From assembly GCA_903942465.1 (NCBI GenBank), contig CAJAPA010000040.1, positions 1 to 43,225 of the forward strand: a stretch of 43,225 nt of DNA, written 5' to 3'. Shown one piece after another: positions 35,102 to 43,225 of the stretch. The stretch's first letter is position 1, and each line of letters begins with the position of its first letter. The notes under the pieces were generated by a model that saw only the letters and a list, made by a program, of their open reading frames with translations, searched no databases and was not told the origin of the DNA. The position numbers were made by a program, and so were the translations under genes. The DNA is from an uncultured Gammaproteobacteria bacterium (GTDB lineage: Bacteria > Pseudomonadota > Gammaproteobacteria > Xanthomonadales > Xanthomonadaceae).

Positions 35102-35719
35102 TCAGCCGCCGGGCGCGGGAGCCGGCGTGGCCGGCGCGAACTCGACGGTCGGCGCTTTGGAAATGGCCGCTTCGTTTTCCACCGAGAAATTGGCTTTCGG
35201 CTGATATCCGAAAAGCTTGGCCGTGATATTCACCGGAAACTGGCGGATGTGCGTGTTGTAGGCCTGCACCGACTGGATATAGCGGTTGCGGGCGACCGTG
35301 ACGCGGTTTTCGGTGCCTTCCAACTGGACCTGCAGATCACGGAAATTCTCATTGGATTTCAGTTCGGGGTAATTCTCGGAAACCACCAGCAGACGCGAAA
35401 GCGCGCCGGAGAGCTCGCCCTGCGCCGCCTGGAATTTCTTCAGGGTTTCCGGATCGGAAGCCTGATCGGCACTGATGTTCATTTGGCCGACGCGGGAGCG
35501 GGCGTTGGTGACTTCGGTCAGCACGCGTTCTTCCTGGGCCGCGAAGCCTTTGACGGTGGCGACCAGGTTCGGCACCAGATCGGCGCGGCGCTGGTACTGG
35601 TTGAGCACCTCCGACCACTGCGCCTTGACGGCTTCATCCTGCTGCTGGATGGTGTTGTAACCGCAACCGGACAGCATCGCGGCAAGGACGATGAGGAATA
35701 ACAGACGGAATCGTTGCAT
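35102..35719 (-). CDS. LemA family lipoprotein
   Basis: A membrane-anchored helical protein of 205 aa. The lipobox MLSGCG places the lipidated Cys at residue 19. LemA hallmarks follow: YNTIQQQDEAVKAQWSEVLNQYQRRADLVPNLVATVKGF and SENYPELKSNENF with RNRYIQSVQAYN. A strong GAGGT ribosome site lies 5 nt before ATG 35719. The stop is 4 nt from the TPM gene, giving a lemA-TPM-TPM operon. Family function is unsettled. Confidence 0.92.
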   Translation of the reverse strand: MQRFRLLFLIVLAAMLSGCGYNTIQQQDEAVKAQWSEVLNQYQRRADLVPNLVATVKGFAAQEERVLTEVTNARSRVGQMNISADQASDPETLKKFQAAQGELSGALSRLLVVSENYPELKSNENFRDLQVQLEGTENRVTVARNRYIQSVQAYNTHIRQFPVNITAKLFGYQPKANFSVENEAAISKAPTVEFAPATPAPAPGG

Positions 35720-35761
35720 GGCGCACCTCGTGGGACGGGATGGCCTTATCCTACCCCAAAA

Positions 35762-36478
35762 TCAGCGTTTCTGGCGCCGTCGCGAAAGGATGTTCAGCGC
35801 CTCGACAGCTGCCGAGAACGCCATGGCGAAATACAGCAGGCTGCGCTCGATATGGATGCCGAAACCATCGGCAATCAAGGCCACGCCGACCAGAATGATG
35901 AACGCCAGCGCCAGCATCTTGACGGTCGGGTGCCGATCGATGAAGTCGCCGATCGGATTCGAGGCGAAAATCATGACGCCCACCGCGATGATGATGGCGG
36001 CGACCATTACCGCCCGGTTATCGACCATGCCGACTGCGGTAATCACGGAATCGAGGGAGAACACGATGTCGATGACTGCAATCTGGGCAATGACGTAACC
36101 GAACACCGCCGAAGGCTTGGTGTCGATGTCTTCTTCTTCGCCGCGGCCCTCGACCGAATCATGGATTTCCAGCGTGCCCTTCACCAGCAGGAACAGCCCG
36201 CCGCCGATCAGCACCAGATCGCGGACCGAGAAGTTTTGACCGAACAAGGAAAACAGATCGGTCTGCATGCGCGCCAGATAGGCCAATGACAGCAACAGCA
36301 GAATACGGGTGACGCAGGCCAGCATCAGACCGAATTTACGGGCGGCCGGGCGGCGTTCCGGCGGCAACTTGCTGACCGCGATCGAGATGAATACCAGATT
36401 GTCGATGCCCAGCACGATTTCGAGCATCGCCAGCGTCGCCAGCGCAATCCAGATCTCGCCGTTGAAAACCCATTCCAT
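35762..36478 (-). CDS. TerC family integral membrane protein
   Basis: A 238-aa multi-pass membrane protein of the TerC family, members of which export manganese or other metals or are linked to tellurite resistance. Signatures: LEIVLGIDNLVFISI, ARKFGLMLACVTRILLL and IVFSLDSVITAVGM, with acidic residues in the membrane that likely bind metal. ATG 36478 shares its A with the dgkA stop (TGATG). No manganese riboswitch-like structure was seen upstream. Confidence 0.9.
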   Translation of the reverse strand: MEWVFNGEIWIALATLAMLEIVLGIDNLVFISIAVSKLPPERRPAARKFGLMLACVTRILLLLSLAYLARMQTDLFSLFGQNFSVRDLVLIGGGLFLLVKGTLEIHDSVEGRGEEEDIDTKPSAVFGYVIAQIAVIDIVFSLDSVITAVGMVDNRAVMVAAIIIAVGVMIFASNPIGDFIDRHPTVKMLALAFIILVGVALIADGFGIHIERSLLYFAMAFSAAVEALNILSRRRQKR

Positions 36479-36870
36479 CAGGAATCCTTGCTCCATTGCG
36501 GCCACAGTATCAAAAGCCAGCAAACCACGACATTCACGTCGGACAGGAAGACGGCAGCCGAGCCCATGTCTTTGGCGCGGCCGGCCAGATCATGATGTTC
36601 CGGCCCCCAGCGATCGACCACGGCCTCGATGGCCGAATTAAGGACTTCGACAATCAGAACCAGCAGCAGCACCGAAACCAGCAGGAAGCGCTCGACGCCG
36701 GTTTGCCCCAGATACAATCCGAGCGGCACCAGCACAAAACACAGGTAAACCTCCAACCGGAACGAGGATTCCACCTGCCAAGCGGCGCGCAGGCCCTTCA
36801 TCGACCATTGGAAGGCCTGCCAGATGCGGAACGGCGAGCGCGGAGCGTGCGTATCGTGACTGTCAGCCAT
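36478..36870 (-). CDS. dgkA: Diacylglycerol kinase
   Basis: Small inner-membrane lipid kinase of 130 aa that phosphorylates diacylglycerol to phosphatidic acid for lipid recycling. Three membrane helices and the family motif EVLNSAIEAVVDR ... AGRAKDMGSAAVFL are present. It is the first gene of dgkA-terC and is preceded by a 136-nt gap that probably holds its promoter, although I see no strong boxes. Confidence 0.92.
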   Translation of the reverse strand: MADSHDTHAPRSPFRIWQAFQWSMKGLRAAWQVESSFRLEVYLCFVLVPLGLYLGQTGVERFLLVSVLLLVLIVEVLNSAIEAVVDRWGPEHHDLAGRAKDMGSAAVFLSDVNVVVCWLLILWPQWSKDS

Positions 36871-37006
36871 GCGGAATCAGAAGGTGGCTGCAGACGGAAA
36901 GAACCGTAGCGGAAACATGGACAATGGCTTGCAAATCAACATGAACGGCACTCGGAACTGCGGAAACACCCCTATTTTGCCATAAAGACGGGGCATCAGT
37001 CCGGAT

Positions 37007-38473
37007 TCAGCGCTTTTTGCCCAATAGTCCGCCCAGAATGCCGCGCATGAACTTGCGGGCCTGATACTTGGCTTCCTGTTCGATGACGCCCTGACGGCGG
37101 CCATTGCCGAACAGGATTTCCTGCAGGAATCCGGGCTCTTCTTTGGCGGGTTTCTCCGGCTTATCGGTCTTGTCCGTGCTGCGATCGGGAGATGCAGTCT
37201 CCTGTACCCGGGCGTTCAGCTTTTCTCGGGCCGATTCCCGGTTGATTTCCTGATCGTATTTGGCTCCCAATAGACTCTGTGCCAGAACCGCCTGCCGCTC
37301 GGCATCGGTGATGGCGCCCATGCGGCAGCGCGGCGGACAGATGATGGCGCGCTCGACCGGCATCGGGATGCCCTTATCCTGCAGGGTGGAGACCAAGGCC
37401 TCACCGACCGCCAGCTCGGAAATGACTTTAGCGACATCGATTTTCGGATTCGGCACGAAGGTTTCGGCGGCGGTGCGCACGGCTTTCTGGTCGCGCGGCG
37501 TATAGGCACGCAGGGCATGCTGGATACGGTTGCCGAGCTGGCCGAGAACGTTGTCCGGAATGTCGTCGGGGTTCTGCGAGCAGAAGTACACGCCGACGCC
37601 TTTGGAACGGACGAGACGCACCACCTGTTCGACCCGTTGCAGTAGCGCCGGCTGGATGTCGCCGAACAGCAGATGCGCTTCATCAAAGAAGAACACCAGC
37701 TTAGGCTGATCCAGGTCGCCGACTTCCGGTAGGGTTTCGAACAATTCACTCAGTAGCCAGAGCAGGAAACTGGAATACAGCCGCGGTTGCAGGATGAGCT
37801 GGTCGGCAGTCAGCAGGTTGATCATGCCGCGACCGGAGGCATGCCGTTGCATGATGTCGGACAACTGCAGTGCCGGCTCGCCGAAAAAATGCTCGCCGCC
37901 CTGCTGTTCCAGACGCAGCAGCGCGCGCTGGATGGCCGCGACCGATGCCGGCGAAACCAAGCCATATTTGGCGGATACCTCGGTTTTGTTTTCGGAAACA
38001 TGGTTGAGCACCGCACGCAGGTCTTCCAGATCCAGCAAGAGCAGGCCGTCATCGTCCGCCAGTTTGAAAGCGATATCGAGTACGCCAGCCTGGGTTTCAT
38101 TCAACTCCAGTATGCGTGCGAACAGATCGGGACCGAATTCGGATACCGTGGTGCGCACCGGATGGCCCTTCTTGCCGAACAGATCCCAGAACGCCACCGG
38201 ACTGGCTTCATTGACATAGTCGGTGATGCCGATGTCGGCGACACGCGATTGGATTTTTTCATTCATGGTTCCGGCGATAGCCAGTCCGGCGATATCGCCT
38301 TTGACATCGGCCATGAACACCGGCACGCCCATGCGCGAGAAACCCTCGGCCAGCACCATCAACGAAACCGATTTACCGGTGCCGGTGGCGCCGGCCACCA
38401 GACCGTGGCGGTTGCCGTACTTGGCGAGCAGGGAAACGGGCTGTTCACCCTTGCCGATCAGGATGTCGCTCAT
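37007..38473 (-). CDS. HerA-like ATPase, DUF853 (YjgR) family
   Basis: A P-loop ATPase of the HerA/FtsK type, 488 aa. Walker A is GATGTGKS (Lys34), followed by the MADVKGDIAGLA segment; Walker B is LVFFFDEAHLLF near residue 265, with the sensor CSQNPDDIPDNVLGQLGNRIQHALRA. The C-terminal 80 residues are charged and less conserved. The physiological role of YjgR proteins is not established. Its ATG overlaps the stop of the retropepsin-like protease gene by ATGA. Confidence 0.9.
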   Translation of the reverse strand: MSDILIGKGEQPVSLLAKYGNRHGLVAGATGTGKSVSLMVLAEGFSRMGVPVFMADVKGDIAGLAIAGTMNEKIQSRVADIGITDYVNEASPVAFWDLFGKKGHPVRTTVSEFGPDLFARILELNETQAGVLDIAFKLADDDGLLLLDLEDLRAVLNHVSENKTEVSAKYGLVSPASVAAIQRALLRLEQQGGEHFFGEPALQLSDIMQRHASGRGMINLLTADQLILQPRLYSSFLLWLLSELFETLPEVGDLDQPKLVFFFDEAHLLFGDIQPALLQRVEQVVRLVRSKGVGVYFCSQNPDDIPDNVLGQLGNRIQHALRAYTPRDQKAVRTAAETFVPNPKIDVAKVISELAVGEALVSTLQDKGIPMPVERAIICPPRCRMGAITDAERQAVLAQSLLGAKYDQEINRESAREKLNARVQETASPDRSTDKTDKPEKPAKEEPGFLQEILFGNGRRQGVIEQEAKYQARKFMRGILGGLLGKKR

Positions 38474-39051
38474 GGATTGTTCTCCAAAATTAGGGTATCG
38501 CCGGATTGTTCGATGTTGAGGGTTTTCAGGACATTCATGCCGAGCAGGGCATTGCCTTCGAAATTCTTGCTGACGCCAATGTAAACATCATGCAGGGTGA
38601 ACTGACCGAAATCCAATCGGTTTGCCTTGGCCACGCAGGCATCGCGGTCGACACCCATGGCGGTCCGGAACTCGACCGACTGGCAATCACCCAAGCCCGC
38701 ACGTTTTGCCAGATCGGCGGATATGACCGACAGTGACGCCCCGGTATCCACCATGAATCGTACCGCCACGCCATTGACCGATCCATCCAGATAATAGTGT
38801 CCGTCCTCCGAGCGCTTGAGCGACTGCTGGCCGTAGAACAGGATTTTATCTGGCTTGATTTCACTTGCTTGCACACCCGGATTCGACAGCGTCGCATCGT
38901 TCTGCTTTGTAAGAACTTCTGAAGGTTCCTGCTGCGCTCCCGTGTTTCGGGGTATTTCGACTTCAAGCAAGGCCTGTTCCTGCATGCCGTGCTGCCGGCC
39001 GATGACATAGGCGATGCCGGCGAACAGAACAATGAGCAGAAAGGTGCGCAT
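38470..39051 (-). CDS. Membrane-anchored retropepsin-like aspartic protease
   Basis: A clan AA aspartic protease of 193 aa. An N-terminal membrane anchor (FLLIVLFAGIAYVIG) is followed by a linker of about 65 residues and the protease domain with the active-site D102-TGAS (RFMVDTGASLSVIS). One such motif means it must act as a dimer. A later ALLGMNVLKTLNIE strand fits the retropepsin pattern. The start is ATG 39051 (TGATG with the upstream stop); the codon before it is TTG. It lies between the isoaspartyl peptidase and the HerA-like ATPase genes. Confidence 0.87.
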   Translation of the reverse strand: MRTFLLIVLFAGIAYVIGRQHGMQEQALLEVEIPRNTGAQQEPSEVLTKQNDATLSNPGVQASEIKPDKILFYGQQSLKRSEDGHYYLDGSVNGVAVRFMVDTGASLSVISADLAKRAGLGDCQSVEFRTAMGVDRDACVAKANRLDFGQFTLHDVYIGVSKNFEGNALLGMNVLKTLNIEQSGDTLILENNP

Positions 39052-40037
39052 CAATCCTTGAAGATCGCGACACCACGGCTGCCGTCCGGCTTGATCCAGC
39101 CGCGGTACATGCCTTCGGTATTGAATGGCAGGGAAATATTTCCATCCCGGTCGAGCGCGATGGCGCCGCCGTCGCCGCCCATTTCCGGAACGACCTTCAG
39201 CAACACTTCTTCCGCGGCCTGGGTCAGGGAATCACCGCGGTATTTCATGCGCGCGCAGATGTCATGGGCCACGGCGGCACGGATGAAGTACTCACCCCAA
39301 CCGGTACCGGATACGCCGCATTGGTCGTTGGCATAGGTGCCGGCACCGATGATCGGCGAATCGCCGATGCGGCTCCAGCGTTTGTTGGTCATGCCGCCGG
39401 TGGAGGTCGCGGCGGCGATGTGGCCGTTTCGATCCAGCGCCACCGCGCCGACCGTGCCGAAATATTTACCTTTCAGATCATTCGAGGCGGTCTGCTTTTC
39501 TTCAGCCTGCGCTTTCAACAGCTGTTTGTAGCGGTGCTCGGTATCGAAGTATTCCGGCGCCACGCGTTCGATGTCCTTGCGGGTATCGGCGAAATGCTCG
39601 GCACCCTCGCCCGCCAACAGCACATGCGGCGAATGTTGCATGACCGCCTCGGCGAGCAGAATGGGGTTCTTGATGGTGCGCACCCCGGCGACGGCACCGG
39701 CCTTGCCGGTGTGTCCTTCCATCAGCGAGGCATCCAGTTCATGACCGCCTTCGGCGTTATAGACCGCGCCTTTGCCGGCGTTGAACAAGGGTGAATCTTC
39801 CAGCACGGTGACGCTGGCAATCACGGCCTCACGGGCACTGCCGCCGCGCTGCAGTACGGCATTGCCGGCATCGAGTGCCGCATTCAGGGCTTTTTCGTAG
39901 CCAACCTGATCTTCGGCCGAAAGCTGCGACCGGGTGATGACCCCGGCTCCGCCGTGAATGACAAGGGCGGTTTTCGGCGATGCGGCGGCGGCAATGGACG
40001 ACATAAACAGGATTCCGGCAAATACGGTGGACTTCAT
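39051..40037 (-). CDS. Isoaspartyl peptidase / L-asparaginase (Ntn hydrolase), exported
   Basis: A plant-type asparaginase of 328 aa that cleaves isoaspartyl dipeptides and asparagine after self-processing. The nucleophile is Thr195 in GKYFGTVGAVALD; VIHGGAGVI, NAGKGAVYNAEGGHELDASLM and the substrate-binding RIGDSPIIGAGTYAN are present. A signal peptide (TVFAGILFMSSIAAAA) suggests a periplasmic enzyme, unlike cytoplasmic E. coli IaaA. GGGG lies about 8 nt before the ATG. It heads a coupled three-gene run. Confidence 0.92.
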   Translation of the reverse strand: MKSTVFAGILFMSSIAAAASPKTALVIHGGAGVITRSQLSAEDQVGYEKALNAALDAGNAVLQRGGSAREAVIASVTVLEDSPLFNAGKGAVYNAEGGHELDASLMEGHTGKAGAVAGVRTIKNPILLAEAVMQHSPHVLLAGEGAEHFADTRKDIERVAPEYFDTEHRYKQLLKAQAEEKQTASNDLKGKYFGTVGAVALDRNGHIAAATSTGGMTNKRWSRIGDSPIIGAGTYANDQCGVSGTGWGEYFIRAAVAHDICARMKYRGDSLTQAAEEVLLKVVPEMGGDGGAIALDRDGNISLPFNTEGMYRGWIKPDGSRGVAIFKD

Positions 40038-40086
40038 GGATTTTACCCCGACTGGCAGGCTTCCATCATACCCAATCCGGCCGGAA

Positions 40087-41316
40087 TCAGCCCTGATGCC
40101 GGAGCGCTTCGATCGGATCGAGCTGGGACGCCTTGCGGGCGGGGTAAATGCCGAAAAACAGGCCAGTCGCCATGGAGCAGATCGCCGCCAGGGAGATCAC
40201 TTTCCAGTTCAATGCGACCGGCAGGGCGCCCATTTTCTCGACCAGCAGCGAAAACCCGACCCCGATGAAAATGCCGATCAGACCACCGCCGACCGAAATC
40301 AGCATGGCCTCGGTCAGGAATTGACGCTGGATTTCCTTCGGACCGGCGCCGACCGCCATGCGCAGTCCGATTTCCCGGATGCGCTCGGTAACCGAGACCA
40401 GCATGATATTCATGATGCCGATGCCGCCGACGATCAGCGAGATGCTGGCTACTGCACCGAGCAGCAGCGACATGATGCGCGTGGTTTCGGTGCGGGTGGC
40501 GATGATTTCGGCGATATTGCGCACCGTGAAGTCATCTTCGGCGCCGGGTTGGATCTTATGCAACTGGCGCATCAGTACTTCCACCTGTTCCTGCACGTAA
40601 GGCAGATCCTCGGCACGCGCCACGCCGAGGGTGATCTGCTGCACGCCGCCGGGAAGGGTGTTGTTGCTGGCCAGACGCCGACGTGCGGTTTCCAGCGGCA
40701 CCAGGAGTACATCGTCCTGATCCTGGCCGAATCCTCCCTGACCCTTGGATTCGAGCACACCGACCACCTGGAACGGGGTCTTACCGATGCGGATGCTTTC
40801 GCCGACGGCTTCGGATTCGCCGAACAGTTCACGGCGGATGGTTTCACCGATGAGTACGACCTTGCCACCGGACTTGTAATCGGAATCCTGCAGCGGGCTG
40901 CCACTGGCGACCTGCCACTCGTTGATGGCGAAATAATCCGGCTCGATGCCCTGCCAGCTGGTCGACCAGTTGTTCTCGGCATACACCACCTGGGTGCCGC
41001 CGCGTAGACTGGAGGTGACATACGCCACTTCCGGAATCTGCTGACGGATGGCATCGGCATCGGATTGGGTCAGCGTCATCCGCGAGCCCGAACCGAACCG
41101 GACGCCGCCCGAGCGGGAGGAGCCGGAGTTGATATCCAACCGGTTGGCGCCAAGTCCGGATACCATCTTTTCGATTTCATTCTGGGTGCCCTGCCCGACC
41201 GACACCATCACAATGACAGCGGCGATGCCGATGATCACGCCGAGCGAGGTCAACGCGCTGCGCAGCCAGTTACCGCGCAGGGAAGAAACGGCAGTGCGGA
41301 AGGTATCAATCCACAT
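40087..41316 (-). CDS. MacB-type ABC transporter permease (FtsX family)
   Basis: A 409-aa permease with one N-terminal membrane helix (about 20-42), a large periplasmic MacB_PCD domain (about 45-275) and three C-terminal helices ([26 protein letters not shown], then [20 protein letters not shown], then a last helix before the [20 protein letters not shown] tail). This is the MacB/LolCE layout, but here the ATPase is a separate protein rather than fused as in E. coli MacB. It overlaps the ATPase gene by 11 nt. Confidence 0.93.
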   Translation of the reverse strand: MWIDTFRTAVSSLRGNWLRSALTSLGVIIGIAAVIVMVSVGQGTQNEIEKMVSGLGANRLDINSGSSRSGGVRFGSGSRMTLTQSDADAIRQQIPEVAYVTSSLRGGTQVVYAENNWSTSWQGIEPDYFAINEWQVASGSPLQDSDYKSGGKVVLIGETIRRELFGESEAVGESIRIGKTPFQVVGVLESKGQGGFGQDQDDVLLVPLETARRRLASNNTLPGGVQQITLGVARAEDLPYVQEQVEVLMRQLHKIQPGAEDDFTVRNIAEIIATRTETTRIMSLLLGAVASISLIVGGIGIMNIMLVSVTERIREIGLRMAVGAGPKEIQRQFLTEAMLISVGGGLIGIFIGVGFSLLVEKMGALPVALNWKVISLAAICSMATGLFFGIYPARKASQLDPIEALRHQG

Positions 41317-42001
41317 GTGCGGAATCCTCGGTCAATACGCCGTCGAGCATATGGCAGATGCGGTCGGCATGCGCAGCGACATGCTCGTCATGGGTGATGA
41401 GTATGATGGTATGGCCCTGCTGTTTTAGCGATTCGAACAGGGCCAGGATTTCGGCGCCGGTTTTCGAGTCGAGAGCACCGGTGGGTTCGTCGGCGAGTAT
41501 CATCGGCGGACGGTTGACCAATGCCCGCGCAATGGCGATGCGCTGCTGCTGGCCGCCGGAAAGCTCGCCGGGCTTGTGGTGCATGCGGTCGCCCAAACCG
41601 ACGGCCTGCAGGGCGGTTTCCGCCATCGGCCGGCGATCGGCCAGGGTGATTCCGGCATAGGATAGCGGCATCATGACGTTGTGCAGGGCATCCATGCGGC
41701 TCAGCAGGTTGAAGCTCTGGAATACAAAACCGATCTTTCCCAGCCGCAACTTGGCCAGGGCCTCCTTGTCGAGGCTGCGCAGATCGACGCCATCGCAATG
41801 GTAGCTGCCGGTGTAATCGGCATCCAGGCAGCCCAGAACGTTCATCAGTGTGGACTTTCCGGAACCGGATGCGCCCATGATGGCGACGAACTCGCCCGGC
41901 TGGATGCGCAGATTGATCTGCTTCAGCGCATCGACCTGCGCCTCGGTCCCCTGCGCATAGACCTTACTCAGACCGCGGATATCGATGACCGGCGTCGTCA
42001 T
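41306..42001 (-). CDS. ABC transporter ATP-binding protein (MacB/LolD type)
   Basis: The 231-aa ATPase partner of the permease. Walker [10 protein letters not shown]-loop FVFQSFNLL, signature [15 protein letters not shown], Walker [12 protein letters not shown] and H-loop ITHDEH are all intact. ATGA overlaps join it to the adaptor gene, and its 3' end overlaps the permease. Together they form an adaptor-ATPase-permease pump exporting an unknown substrate, probably a peptide, siderophore or macrolide-like compound. Confidence 0.95.
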   Translation of the reverse strand: MTTPVIDIRGLSKVYAQGTEAQVDALKQINLRIQPGEFVAIMGASGSGKSTLMNVLGCLDADYTGSYHCDGVDLRSLDKEALAKLRLGKIGFVFQSFNLLSRMDALHNVMMPLSYAGITLADRRPMAETALQAVGLGDRMHHKPGELSGGQQQRIAIARALVNRPPMILADEPTGALDSKTGAEILALFESLKQQGHTIILITHDEHVAAHADRICHMLDGVLTEDSAHVD

Positions 42002-43225
42002 GGCGTGTTGCGCGCGCTTCCGACGATGACCTGCTGCCCGTTTTTCAGGCCGCCGATGACTTCACTGCGGCTGCCATCGGAAACGCCGAGCCGGATTTCG
42101 ACCGCAACCGGCTCGCCCTTTTCAAGGACATACACCGTGGCGCGCTTGGCATTGAACAGCGCCTGGATCTGCTGATCCCACTGGCTCTGCAGTTCCGGTC
42201 CCAGCTGCGCACGCACGCTTTCGAAGGCCTTGGCGAAACGATCGGCGAATCGGCGTGCGCCATTGCCGCCGCTCATGCCCTGCGGAGCGGTTCCTCCGGA
42301 TTGTCCGGCTCCGGCGCCGGCATTGCCGCTCTGGGCAAAGCGTTGCATCATGCGCGCAGCCTGCTGCTTGTAGGCCTCCGCGGTGGCATCGTAATTCGCC
42401 AGTACCGCCGGTTCGGCTTTGGCCTGGACCAGGAACTGGCGCATGGCATCCAACTGCGCCTGCATGCGCTTGCTGCGTTCTTCCATCGAAGGCGGCGTGG
42501 CCTGCGTCGGGGCACCGAACGAGGGGCCCGCATTGGCGGCGGCCGCGCTGGCCGGACGGAATCGCAGGGCGGCATTCGGAACGGTCAACACCTGGGCCTT
42601 GCGGCTGGTGATGATCTGAGCGGTCGCGGTCAGCCCCGGCAGCAGCACCTGGTCGGCATTGTTGACTTCAATGACGACCGGAAAGGTCACCACATTGGAG
42701 ACATTGTTTGCCGCCAGCCGGATCTGTTTGACCTTGCCGCGGAAGTTCCGGTCGGGAAAGGCATCCACGGTGAAGGTGGCTTCCTGGCCGACCTGCAATT
42801 GACCGATATCGGCTTCGTCGATGGCCAGCACGATTTCCATTTCACTCAGATCACCGGCGATCTTGAACAGTACCGGTGTCTGCAGACTGGCGGCGACGGT
42901 CTGGCCGGGCTCGACATTGCGTGCCAGCACCGTGCCTTTCACCGGGGATCGGATAATGGTTTTGGCCAGATCCAGCCGTGCGCTGTTGAGGTTGGCTTGC
43001 TGCTGGCTGACCTGGGCCTGGGCCGATTGAACGCGAGCCTGTGCCTGGGCATTCTGGGCCTGGGCGATATCGCGGTCGGTTTTCGAAATCAGCTGTCTGG
43101 CCGCCAGCTGGGATTTGCGCTCGAAGTCGCGTGAGGCATTGACGGCAGCGGCCCGAGCCTCGGCCAATCCGGCCTGGGCACTGGCCAGAGCGGCGCCGGC
43201 CTGCTCGACCCGGGCCTGGAAAGTG
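41998..43225 (-). CDS. MacA-like periplasmic adaptor (HlyD/MFP family), 5' end beyond window
   Basis: The frame is open from the right edge to the stop at 41998 (409 codons), so the signal peptide and first beta-strands are missing. Visible are an Ala/Gln-rich coiled-coil hairpin (about the first 60 codons), the lipoyl/barrel segments IIRSPVKGTVLARNVEPGQTV, DEADIGQLQVGQEATFTVDAFP and VPNAALRFRP, and the terminal strand RLGVSDGSRSEVIGGLKNGQQVIVG. Between NAALRFRP and TVYVLEKGEP lies an insert of about 125 residues rich in Met, Gln, Gly and Ala that ordinary MacA lacks. It links the inner-membrane pump to an outer-membrane channel. Confidence 0.92.
   Translation of the reverse strand, partial: TFQARVEQAGAALASAQAGLAEARAAAVNASRDFERKSQLAARQLISKTDRDIAQAQNAQAQARVQSAQAQVSQQQANLNSARLDLAKTIIRSPVKGTVLARNVEPGQTVAASLQTPVLFKIAGDLSEMEIVLAIDEADIGQLQVGQEATFTVDAFPDRNFRGKVKQIRLAANNVSNVVTFPVVIEVNNADQVLLPGLTATAQIITSRKAQVLTVPNAALRFRPASAAAANAGPSFGAPTQATPPSMEERSKRMQAQLDAMRQFLVQAKAEPAVLANYDATAEAYKQQAARMMQRFAQSGNAGAGAGQSGGTAPQGMSGGNGARRFADRFAKAFESVRAQLGPELQSQWDQQIQALFNAKRATVYVLEKGEPVAVEIRLGVSDGSRSEVIGGLKNGQQVIVGSARNTP

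Noticed and set aside
36969-36993. CCCC/GGGG pairing downstream of the HerA-like ATPase gene as a terminator
   Set aside because: Four base pairs around a 17-nt loop without a T-tract is too weak to call.
36871-37006. Manganese (yybP-ykoY) riboswitch before dgkA-terC
   Set aside because: TerC genes often carry one, but I could not find the conserved paired elements in this 136-nt gap.

Overview
The window is chromosomal, gene-dense and GC-rich. It looks like core genome from a gammaproteobacterium of the Xanthomonadales/Lysobacterales type. The evidence is the run lptD-surA-pdxA-rsmA-apaH followed by convergent folA-thyA-lgt, an OxyR with both redox cysteines, class IV (long) IlvE, a DUF1631 protein and a three-subunit transhydrogenase. 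I cannot name the genus. I see no rRNA, tRNA, CRISPR array, insertion sequence or phage gene.

Layout. At 1-1169 is the start of a leftward gene for a large secreted protein with prealbumin/DUF11-like beta-domains. Behind it is the only long non-coding gap (1170-1521), which holds five symmetric or repeated elements. Next come sufT, a small membrane ORF and the pntA1-pntA2-pntB proton-translocating transhydrogenase operon. A large DUF1631 gene diverges from a nitroreductase/exonuclease/Nudix cluster, with a perfect TGTGA-N6-TCACA site between them. Then follow pip, an HNH nuclease, dxs, prmC, oxyR, glnS, and a deaminase-rlmM-ilvE run. A sterol-desaturase-like membrane oxygenase diverges from a DUF502 membrane protein across a perfect 10-6-10 palindrome. 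ubiH-ubiI (ubiquinone) diverge from a DUF6580 membrane protein coupled to a cob(I)alamin adenosyltransferase, which converges on msrB. The envelope/ribosome operon lptD-surA-pdxA-rsmA and apaH follow.

The last third is almost all leftward: lgt-thyA-folA, lemA with two TPM-domain genes, dgkA-terC, then isoaspartyl peptidase/retropepsin-like protease/HerA-like ATPase, and finally a MacAB-type export system (adaptor, ATPase, permease) that runs off the right edge.

The window is very compact. Many co-directional genes are joined by ATGA or TGATG overlaps, and seven convergent pairs overlap or abut at their stop codons with no visible terminator. I found no clear new multi-gene defence or biosynthetic system. 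The most notable signals are regulatory: the palindrome between divergent promoters at 20547-20613, the CRP/Clp-type class II promoter of the DUF1631 gene, the packed control region before the secreted protein, and several genes that look leaderless. The possible corrinoid-uptake pair (DUF6580 plus adenosyltransferase) is the best functional lead.
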